Shown here: in pieces, positions 55,801 to 64,000 of the stretch
Layout of the letters: every line of letters starts with the position of its first letter
How positions within the stretch are numbered: position 1 is the stretch's first letter
NCBI GenBank assembly: GCA_949987705.1
Contig: OX465284.1
Span: 107,801,163-107,865,162 of the forward strand
Direction of reading: 5' to 3'
Length of the DNA stretch: 64,000 bases
DNA from: Thereva unica
Lineage: Eukaryota; Arthropoda; Insecta; Diptera; Therevidae
Made by a program: the position numbers and the translations under genes
The notes under the pieces: model-generated
Told to the model about the DNA's origin: nothing
Database searches by the model: none
The model's input: the letters and a program-made list of their open reading frames with translations, nothing else

Positions 55801-56221
55801 AAACTTGATTTTACCACAGTGAAGTAGGTAATGGAGCCCTTGGGGGTGGGAACCAAACGAACTCCGTTTCTCATATTAGTTTTGTCAAGTTAGAGTAGCC
55901 GGCAGTCCTCGATTTCAATACTTTCTACCTCTTGGAAACACACACCAGTGGAGCATTGCATCTGCTACCATACGAGAAAAGACCAATCGGCAAACTACGG
56001 TCGAGGTGGGAAAAAAGTGTTAAGGCTGATGCAGCAAAGCTGCTGAACAAAGAACACAGGAGGAGCGGCGAAGTAATGATAAATCTGGAAAAAGAAGCTA
56101 AGGCCAAGGCTTGAACTGGGCCGAAAAGCCATTGAAGAAGAAATAGGAGAGAAGCGTTGAAACTTCTGTTAAACTTCGGTCCGCGAAAGGCACTTTATTT
56201 ACAACTGGCCTTCTTATTGTA

Positions 56222-56797
56222 AGGGTGCGCCATCTAGACCTTCGGTATTTCAACATTGAATAACTCTGTAATTTTTCAGACGATTTAGACAAATGTACAC
56301 GATTCTGAAACGTCATTTAGTACCATTTTAGCTATAATAAAACATACCAAAAGAATCCGCTAAAGTTGTATGGCTTTACATTGCGAACCGTCGTTCAATT
56401 GTGCAAACTGTGCGTGCTTATCGAAAAATCCATGTCAATCTTACCTTATCGCCCTCCTTATTCTATAGTTTTAACGAGGGCAGACTTTTTTCTGTGGGGT
56501 TATTTAAAAAGTAAAGTTTAAGACGAATAATATTGACGAACTCAAAGCTAACATACGAGTTGAAATAACTGCTATAGCCCCCGAAATGGTGTACAATGTT
56601 ACGTAGTATGCCCGAAAAAGAGCTGCTTTTTGCGTATCGAATGAAGGTAGTGATCTAAGCGATATTGTATTTAAAGACTGATTTGAAATGAATGGTTAAG
56701 AATACCCTAAATAAATCCTGCTCTTTTGTCAAAATCCGCTGAAAAGTGTCTGAATTATTCAATATTGAAATACCGAAGGTCTAGATGGCGCACCCCA
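56222..56797 (+). mobile_element. Internally deleted mariner/IS630-like element
   Basis: Inverted ends of about 42 bp starting GGGTGCGCCATCTAGACC and running through TTCGGTATTTCAA-ATTGAATAA, flanked by TA. Inside are transposase remnants on the + strand: ANRRSIVQTVRAYRKIHV (56.38-56.44 kb, helix-turn-helix) and, after a large deletion of the catalytic core, RADFFLWGYLKSKV and DELKANIRVEITAIAPEMV (56.48-56.59 kb), the C-terminal end of IS630/mariner-type transposases. Non-autonomous. Confidence 0.78.
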
Positions 56798-58451
56798 TAT
56801 AATAAGCAAAAACCTTCTATCGGCCAGCATGAGTTGTATTGGAGTTAGATGATCCACATCCCTCACCATGTCCCATTGAAACAAAATTCAAGTATTTCAC
56901 CTAAAGCACAATTATCGAAAACAGCACACAATCATTGCACATTAAGTGCATCTATCTGTCGTCTGTGATTATAATCAATCCGTTTATCTGCCATCATTGA
57001 AACAATTTACGATAGAACAACACGATTCCAAAACATAATCTGCCACTGTTCAATGACATCAAACAAAATCATTTCGAGTTAAATTCGTCCTTTTATTTTT
57101 GACCCATAAAACCCGAACAGGATATCAAGCCCAATGCCGATATATACGCACCTGCATATGCCTCTCCTTTTATTCCCTCCACTCGTGCAGTGATGCAGTA
57201 GCAGCAGTAGCATAGTAGCAACATCACCAGCATATAGAATTAAAATAAGCTTTTACCATGGGCAATGCAATTTCTCTTAAAAGACAGCACCAATTTGCAC
57301 TAAAACACATGCACACACCCTGCCCGATGCCCACCCAGTACCTTGGTGCAACATGCATGGACATCGCATTTGTTTACAACAATCCCCGATTTCGAAGGTA
57401 CAACCTGATATTAGAGTGTTGCCTTTGTGTGTACCAGATAAAAAAAAAAACAACAACAAAAACAGCAACTGTTACCATATCGTTGGTCGGCCAAGTCTGT
57501 GTCGCGCGCTTATTCCAATGTATCACTTACAATTCGTGTGACGCTCAAGGGTATTTGATCGTACGTCGCACTTGACATGGGGCCGTGCTTCACCATGCGT
57601 TCTTTGGACAGAAACAGCTTTGTCTAGTCAACTATGTCCCAAGTGAAATGTGAAACAGTACAAGGTACAACAAGGGCTGGAAAAATGTATATCTATGCAA
57701 GTATGTGTGTGTGTGTAGCATGCAGTAGATAACATGCAGCCAAAGGAATCGCCAGGATCGTCAGGACTAGGATGCATGAGAACCTTTCAGAGTGATTTTT
57801 ATGCCATAATTCAATACGCCCACGACAATGTTCCGGTTCTTTCACATAACTTTTATAGATAGTCACTTTGGGTTTGAAGGACAACGAAACATGGCTTGGC
57901 TACATGCACACACAAAGGTCCTTTATTAGTTTTCTGTAAAAGAAATTCCTGTGGCATAGTTGAGTGGTAAAGGAGGGCCCTTAAAAGTGGAAAAATGTAA
58001 GAGAGGATTTCTTTTATACATTTCACTTTACAATTTACGTTAGAAGAAAAGTTAAGTACCTTTATGCAGTTTAGTTGTGCCAATATTTTCACATACACAT
58101 AGATAAGGTAGGGTACACTAAAGGCACAGGTAAGTCAATGCAATATTAAGGACTGCTGTTGTTTATTTTAAAAAAATTTACTAATAGATTAAAGAAGAGT
58201 GCATGTGGAGTAGAAGATTAACTTTTGGATGTTGTATGAGTTCGGGAATATTGACGGTGGAAGGTTGTACCACAGTCGGGTTGTTCTGTTTGCAAACGAG
58301 ATCCTGGACCAGGTGCGAAAAGTTGAGTTGCATCCTCGCGAAGGAGCTGACAGTCACTAGCGCAGCCAGGTTAAGGCGATTTTCGCAAAGTTCATCGAAA
58401 TCTACTTCGTACCCTCCTAACCCCTACACCATCCCCTCTCCTCTATTGAAC
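56798..58451. other. No gene seen
   Basis: Contains CAG/TAG trinucleotide-like sequence near 57.2 kb and a (GT)n at 57.70 kb. Overlapping frames at 57.26-57.58 kb lie on opposite strands and lack motifs. Confidence 0.45.
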
Positions 58452-58511
58452 AATATGACGGACTAGTGGTACAAAGGGGGATTCCTGAGCTTGACCATGC
58501 CTGTAAAAAAA
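58452..58511 (+). mobile_element. Short LINE 3' end
   Basis: ATGACGGACTAGTGGTACAA ... GATTCCTGAGCTTGACCATG plus a run of seven A matches the 37.2-kb LINE tail over its last 60 bp. The preceding about 70 bp (C-rich, ending CTCCTCTATTGAACA) resembles the end of ORF2 and the C-rich spacer of the same family. Confidence 0.6.
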
Positions 58512-58655
58512 TATCAAAAGAGCTGGTGATAGAATTGAGCGATGAAGAACACTCGTAGAGATCGTATGCCGTGCTGGTACTCTTTGGTTTTGGCCACCAA
58601 TCCCCTTAGCTAACGTTCCAGGCCACATATTCCAGTAGTTGAACTTCCCTGGAGT

Positions 58656-59100
58656 TACTTCGTGTGTATCTGGTGGGCTTTCATGCTGGGGATCACCTGA
58701 GGGAACTAATTCAACTTATGGCGTACCTTTCGTACGCAAATCGATACAGCTATTCACATAAACACATATACAGACCAGGCAGACTATACCAGATAGACCT
58801 GAAAGCCAGATAGGCCTGGCAGACTAAATAGATTGGGTTTCCTATACAGTTGTCTATCTGATTTATCTGCCTGTCTGGCCTATCTAGTATGATCTACCTG
58901 GCCTATATAATTGTCTATTTGCATAGCTGTATGAAGCTCTCAAGTGCACAGCTATGCAAACAGGCAGATACACAAGCAGGCAGCAACACAGCTAGACAGA
59001 TGAGTTGATCTTCTTGGTTCGTCTGATTTGTCCGTTCTGTCTGATCTGTCTATCTGTCTCAATCGCCCCCAGCTGAAAGCCCACCAGAGACACACTATAA
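58656..59100. mobile_element. Inverted-repeat element rich in CAGATAGAC
   Basis: GTGTGTATCTGGTGGGCTTT at 58662 and its complement (AAAGCCCACCAGAGACACAC, 59076-59095) bound an interior of alternating CAGATAGACC / GGTCTATCTG motifs with many imperfect palindromes. The flank to about 59.18 kb (AGGTTCTTGTCC... on the complement AAGAACCTG) is shared with 34.3 kb. No open frame. Confidence 0.5.
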
Positions 59101-59601
59101 GTCATCCCATCGTAGTTTAACTAATCTAGGCTCACCACAAAAAGCTCACCAAACAGGTTCTTGTCCCGAATAAAGCTTACACCCGAGTCCAGAACCAATT
59201 ACATCTGCTGCAGTACTCCTGTTGCTATACTACACACCATGTTTTGCCAAAAATGTTTTTCGTGGCGTAGAAAATGGCTTTCTTTCCCGTTTCGTAGATG
59301 TTCGACATCTAGTTGAGTTACCTTGGATCCTTAGAATATGCAGGAATACATCCCTCATTTCATATCATAGAATTATGGACTTCCATAAAAAAATTAGTTG
59401 GTTAGTATACGGCTTATACGCGCTCGCAATTAGCACGCATAGCGAACAAATTCTCCTGCCGCACTGGAATGCATTATCCCGGTGCAAGTACGGGGAAATT
59501 CTGCCCGCTAGAGGTGTATCCACGCTCCCGTTACAAGCATGAACGTCTATAAATGCACCCGCATCAAAATGAGCCTTTCCAAACTCGATTAAGTCGCTTT
59601 A

Positions 59602-59710
59602 CCAAGCGGTCCCCCAACTTAGTACTAACCACGTCCAATGCTGCTTGACCTACGGAATCGAACGAGAACTGATCTAATGAGTATGTTCATAACAGGCTTT
59701 ATGGTCAACA
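59602..59710 (-). repeat. 5S rRNA-derived repeat (SINE3-like), copy 2
   Basis: Best preserved copy. The - strand shows AGTTCTCGTTCGATTCCGTA, GGTCAAGCAGCATTGGACGT and GGTTAGTACTAAGTTGGGGG ACCGCTTGG, aligned along nearly the whole length of 5S rRNA, including the internal pol III promoter region. After ACCGCTTGG it runs into GGTAAAGCGACTTAATCGAG, not the 5S end. Confidence 0.75.
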
Positions 59711-59944
59711 AAATAATTGCCCATTTTCGCCGACCTGTACAGTTTCTTAAAGCTCCAATTTTGCTCCGTTTACGCTAGAGAAAGTGTGAGGGTGCCGTGC
59801 CTCGTTTGAATTATTGCATTCATCTTCTATTGATACCTGGCTGTAGTGGGCTGCATTTGGAAAAGTAGAATTTCCTGTCAGTCATACTATGCCTGTTTTG
59901 GTGACCATATAGGCGTTTTGACGATGTGCAACGAATTTTCGTGA

Positions 59945-60430
59945 CCTCTTCCCATTGGCGCCTACAGCGGTGGAGAGAATTTCTTCCACGAGCTGTACAA
60001 CTACGATCCGCCACAAGGTTCAGCACCAGAACCGACGATTATCGAGCAGCCGACGAATCAGTTTCTCGATACTGAACCGACAATTATCGAGGTGAAGACG
60101 GCAATAAATCCGCTGAAAAATGGAAAAGCGCCAGGAAGAGATCAAGTAACTGCCTAAATGATCAAAGCCAAATGATCTTATCACAACAACTCCACGTCCT
60201 CATAACGAACATATTGCATTCTGATCGTGACCCATGGGCGTGAAAGAAAGCGATCGTTATACCAATTTTGAAGAAGAAAGGTGACAGTCGGGAATGCAAG
60301 AACTATCGCGGTATAAGCCGTTGCAAACTATCGAGGCTACAGAAACATCGAGCGCAAACGAGCCGGAAAGAACAAGTGCTATTTAAACCACATCGAGGAT
60401 GTATTGATCAATTTCGCTCTCTATCAACTA
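59945..60430 (+). pseudogene. RTE-like reverse transcriptase fragment
   Basis: TIIEVKTAINPLKNGKAPGR at about 60.08-60.14 kb, then after a frame change KKKGDSRECKNYRGISR at 60.27-60.32 kb. These are the two standard landmarks before the RT core of RTE/BovB-type elements (hKxAIxxLKNGKAPG and KKGDxxxCxNYRGISLL). FFHELYN just upstream also fits. Stops occur between the blocks and no catalytic motif remains. Confidence 0.6.
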
Positions 60431-60543
60431 ATGGGAAAAAAGAATCCGTTGCTGCAAACGAACTGTCGTCGGAAGGAGGAAGGTTATACGCGCACAGGCA
60501 CAACCAGCGAATGATACGACGAGACATTCAAAGTAGCTATTAA

Positions 60544-61379
60544 GGAGAATGGAATGGTCGATTCAGCACAGAGTTCTGCAATAATTTATGGGTTGACCGC
60601 AAGTTGATCTTGGGCAAAAAGACCTGAATATGGGTATGAACTAAACCTAACTAAATAACAATAAAAGAGAGACAGGGTCGAGATAGTCGTTGGTCCTTCA
60701 TAACTTGTCCTATTAACAGTGATCAGAATAATTTTGAGCGCTCATCTCCTTAATGATAGTAATGGATATGGCTTGGAGTTATCGATTTCAATTAATCTTT
60801 TCGCCCTGAGTAGTCCTTGCAGGAGACTATTTCCCTCTATCAAGCTGTTGTCCCACAAATCGGTGCTGGTCTAATAAAGACTGAGTCCACACCTTTTCCA
60901 GGCTAAAAAGTCTGCTCCAGTCTACAGAAGATAAGTGCGATGCTTTAGCTATGATCCTGCCCTCAGCAGGTAATTGAAGAAGACCAAGACCTTAAAGTTG
61001 AAACTCATTAAAATTTATCCTTAATTATACAACAATCAAAAAAAATTCATAATTAATTTTTTTCTTCCTATATTAAATCCACTTTAAAATCCCAAAAAAA
61101 ACTTCTTTCCGCGTTTCACAACAAGACCAACCTTTTAATAAACAACAACACCAACAACAACTCTGCGAAAATCTCCCTCTTAAATAACTTTTCCAAGGAT
61201 CAAGGCATAAAATGAGATTTTCTCTCAGGTTGTAGTCGAGTGCGCGATTATCAGTATCTACGCCTATAAAATTGTGTCTGCAGGAACATCGATAATTGAA
61301 TGCTCAAATTCATACTCACTGTCAAAATTTCCCCAAAACTGAATTACTAAATACCCCCAAAAACTCATTTTCAAGAAAA
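60544..61379. other. No gene seen
   Basis: AT-rich sequence after the RTE-like fragment. Confidence 0.5.
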
Positions 61380-62215
61380 CAATTTCATTACCACCTCCCG
61401 CCGCAGCCCCATTGTCGCCGGGGCGAGCTATAGGCTCCCCCGGCAGCAGCAGCGGCATAATGTGAATCACGGAGCCGCGCGCCACCCCCGCTAAGAAATC
61501 GTTTAACAGAAGTCACACTCAGAATACAAAATACCAAGCGAGCAGGAGAACCAGAGAAAGAGGTCCTTAGATATCGCGGCGCGGTGTGGAGAGCCCCGGC
61601 ACTTGTGCGGAGCGCCAGCAACGACTCTCCCGAAAAAAAGGGGGGAATCCCCAGTTGATCCCATAAGAAAGCCCCCATGGCAGCGATATTTTCAATTACA
61701 CATTCAGAAACTCCAAGGATGAAGCTGTCAAGCAGTCAGGACTTATTCCGGCGGATGCCTACCCTTCATTCATATTAGACGGAGGCTCCTTTAGATTCGG
61801 GATGGGACCCTGAATGCGCTGCCAAAGCTGTGCTGTTTCCTGTCTCTCCTCGTGCTGTATTTTGTGTGCCATCCCCGCACGAGGATCCTTGTGTTCCAGA
61901 GGACGAAATGTGCACATGTGTGCCATCTCTTGGAGGTTCTTATTCTTGCCTTTCGCCCCTCGAAACCGATGTGTAGTCGTTTTTGCTGCATGGGGGACGC
62001 TGCGCCACAAAACACCCCGCGCTATCATTGATATCACCCCGAGGTTTAACCTCTATCTATCTGACTTTTATCTCCGTTGCCAGTTGAGCTTCCATCCCTA
62101 GGTCCTGGAGGTCTTCGGGGCTGCCGAACTGCCGCCCTGGCGCGTCCTCTGCAAATAGATTCCCAAGTCCTGTTCTGTACGGCTTGCGCTCTCCCCTCCA
62201 GGTAAATATGTTTCT
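61380..62215. other. GC-richer block with open frames on both strands
   Basis: Stands out from the AT-rich surroundings. Open frames of 60-96 codons overlap on both strands, so none can be preferred. Splice-like borders exist: on the - strand an acceptor TTTCTTAG at about 61.49 kb leads into GGGARLRDSHYAAAAAGGAY, and AATTTCCAG at about 62.215 kb leads into a protein-like frame with YRTGLGNLFAEDAPGRQFG and SPEDLQDLGMEAQLATEI before TAG; on the + strand CCCTAG/GTCCTGG ... CCAG/GTAAAT bounds a 101-bp open exon. It could be exons of a gene extending beyond the window, or non-coding. Confidence 0.3.
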
Positions 62216-63149
62216 GGAAATTGAAAACTGTTTGATAATGGTCCAAACATCGAGGGTAGCTTAGGCGGCCGACTAAATTGCTTTCCTTAAAGTGGAAACA
62301 ATTTTTTTAAAGGCTCCGTGCCCCATAATCTTTACAACCTCAATGTTTGTGTTATTTTCGGAAATTGGTTCATACCCCCGTTTTGTAACGAGACTCTCGT
62401 CCTCAGTGGCAACAAGTATCTCCTATCCCTCTGCTAGTGGGAGTCCTTTTTTCCGTTCGAGGGGGGAGATCAGTCCCCACTAAGTTGCGTTGTAATATTT
62501 GCAAATTTAGAAAACAACTAAGAAGCACACGAAGACATTACGTAAATATCGCAAGGCGAAGTAGAAGGAAACGAATTGGGCTACCCAGAAGCGGCATTTC
62601 TTATCTCATTCCCGATGGGTTCGTTAGCGTGTCAGATCAAAGACTTCATTTCAGACTTCTTCTGTTGTTATACAAAAATTTTGGGCTTTTTCTTTTCGCA
62701 TTTTTTTGGGTGGACTTAGTTGCCTTCAGGTTATTGCTAATAATGAACTCGAGAAGTTTCTCACCTCGTCAATTGCTGATGGTGGTATTGTGTGGTCGAC
62801 ATTCATCAAAATTTTGATTTCAAGGATACTAGGACCAGTAGAGCGGAAAAATATCAAGGCTGCGTCGAATATGTTCTAAACACGTGCTAGAATGATTGTC
62901 TTTTGCTCGTCTATTGTATAACACCTAAAGGATTACCTAATGAGTATTACATCTTTAAAATATATAATGGCTGTGGGAAGTCACACGGCAATAATGCCCT
63001 ATATGACAAGGCAGCCGTCAATGGGTTTGACAACTTCGTAATCACATTCCTTTAACGTCACATTTTCAGAGAGCCAAGTAACGACAACTACCTTGTGTGG
63101 CAATGCCCTGCTCCTACCTATAGAAAATATCTAGGTCAACAAGGCCAGC
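62216..63149. other. No gene seen
   Basis: A 126-codon + frame at 62437-62817 is present (starts basic, then hydrophobic FGLFLFAFFWVDLVAFRLLL), but no splice partner or family was recognised. Confidence 0.4.
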
Positions 63150-63225
63150 CTAGTCAATGATGGTAACTTTGGTTGAGGTGCTCTGTTTGACACACATATC
63201 AGAGGTCCGTGGTTCGATTCAAAAC
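63150..63225 (+). repeat. tRNA-derived SINE head
   Basis: TAGTCAATGATGGTAACTTT looks like an A-box region and AGAGGTCCGTGGTTCGATTC like a B box (GGTTCGATTC, 63211-63220), at the spacing seen in tRNA-derived SINEs. Part of the family at 18.77, 32.13 and 39.41 kb. Confidence 0.5.
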
Positions 63226-63682
63226 AAACCTTCTTATCTTATTCTTCTACCTCTCTCACATACTTTCTTTCCAGCTTACTTATCTTTCCTTATTACAGAA
63301 ATTCCATATCCACTTTTCTGTTATTGGCTATAAGCATAAGGGAAAAAATAAGCATTCTATCTGCATTGGCAGGGTGCAAAATCACGTAACGTAATTGGTT
63401 CAAAATCACGTAATGGAGTTGCAGAAAACTCCCTCGTTCCATTCCAGAGATTGATGTTCGTTGTTTGGATTGGGTGTTAGAATCATCTACAGTCCAAAGT
63501 AGCTAATCACTTTAGCTCTAGTCTTTCACAAAGAAATATATCGCAAAGGTTCAGAAAGCAAAACACCAAAAGATCAGCAATAGAAAAAAAAAACAAATAA
63601 ATTAGAGAAATAAATATACCATGAACCAAAAAGTAAAAAATAATTTTGAGTGTAAAATTTTAATTGCTGCAGCCAGTTACTT

Positions 63683-63773
63683 AAATGTAAAAAAGCGTGG
63701 GGCGACTCTTACCTATATTCTTATTGTATTAATACTGGAACTTTCTGTTAGCGCCCCACGCCTTTTTACATTT
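63683..63773. repeat. Small foldback, 22-bp arms
   Basis: AAATGTAAAAAAGCGTGGGG at 63683 and its complement at 63773-63752, with one mismatch over 22 bp and a 47-bp loop. Could be a miniature transposon or a transcribed hairpin. Confidence 0.7.
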
Positions 63774-64000
63774 CGAAGGGTTGGTTGTTTCCATATACTA
63801 GCTGGAGCGATAAAAGCTTTAAATTCAAAATATTTTTTTACTTTTTGGTTAATTTTATTTTTTAAGATTTTTTTTTAAGCTATATTTTTTTTATTTTCTA
63901 CTTTTTAGTCTATTATACGTATTCCACCATTTTGTAGTGACCGCCATATTCGATTTAAAATAATGTTACACAGCTTACTGTTCTTTACCCGTCATACTCT

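Noticed and set aside
59602..59710. Functional 5S rRNA gene
   Set aside because: Many substitutions, wrong 3' end, no T-run terminator at the expected place, and similar diverged copies elsewhere in the window.

Overview
This is eukaryotic, probably insect (most likely dipteran) nuclear DNA. Coding sequence is split by canonical GT-AG introns, several of them only 53-62 bp, and the rest is AT-rich sequence crowded with decayed non-LTR retrotransposons, SINEs, MITEs and short tandem arrays. There are no operons, no bacterial-type gene spacing and no CRISPR. All gene models below were spliced by eye from the sequence; family names rest on motif recognition, not on a database search.

Two protein-coding genes can be reconstructed completely. 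(1) On the + strand at 13415-14771, a four-exon gene with three phase-0 introns encodes a 368-residue soluble protein that I do not recognise. (2) On the - strand, 48149 down to 26844, an eight-coding-exon gene encodes a 729-residue, 12-transmembrane otopetrin-family proton channel. Every splice junction keeps the reading frame, and the 2190-nt coding sequence ends in a stop. Its N-terminal tail is encoded by three small exons (48.1, 42.7 and 38.8 kb) separated by introns of about 3.8-7 kb. The channel core is in a compact block at 31.8-30.2 kb, and the last two exons lie at 27.2-26.8 kb. A possible further membrane-protein exon lies within the first otopetrin intron at about 43.0-43.16 kb (- strand).

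Layout. 1-13.4 kb: repeat-rich intergenic DNA with tandem repeats (0.5-0.9, 5.0-5.5, 9.3-9.65 kb), a MITE (6.3-6.8 kb), 5S rRNA-like repeats (7.06 and 11.53 kb) and LOA/I-type retrotransposon remnants (1.9-2.55 and 12.15-12.42 kb). 13.4-14.9 kb: gene 1. 15-25 kb: retroelement debris of at least two lineages, LOA/R1-like and a Jockey-like family. 26.8-48.2 kb: otopetrin, its introns holding SINEs, a MITE nested in a MITE, a PIF/Harbinger-like MITE, a 5'-truncated but well preserved Jockey-like LINE (36.0-37.26 kb), two decayed relatives of that LINE, a LOA/R1-like fragment and a Tc1-like transposase remnant. 48-64 kb: mostly non-coding, with a retroelement 5' fragment (50 kb), a 10-bp-period array split by a LINE 3' end (54.8-55.6 kb), an internally deleted mariner/IS630-like element (56.2-56.8 kb), a second copy of an inverted-repeat element (58.7-59.1 kb), another 5S-derived repeat (59.6 kb), an RTE-like fragment (60 kb), a GC-richer block of unclear nature (61.4-62.25 kb) and a small perfect-armed foldback (63.7 kb).

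The two genes have no evident functional link. I see no new enzymatic system. The least ordinary items are the 5S rRNA-derived repeat family, the nested MITE pair whose arms carry nuclear-receptor DR1-type sites inside an otopetrin intron, the two unrelated arrays with about 10-bp period, and the unrecognised 368-residue protein.
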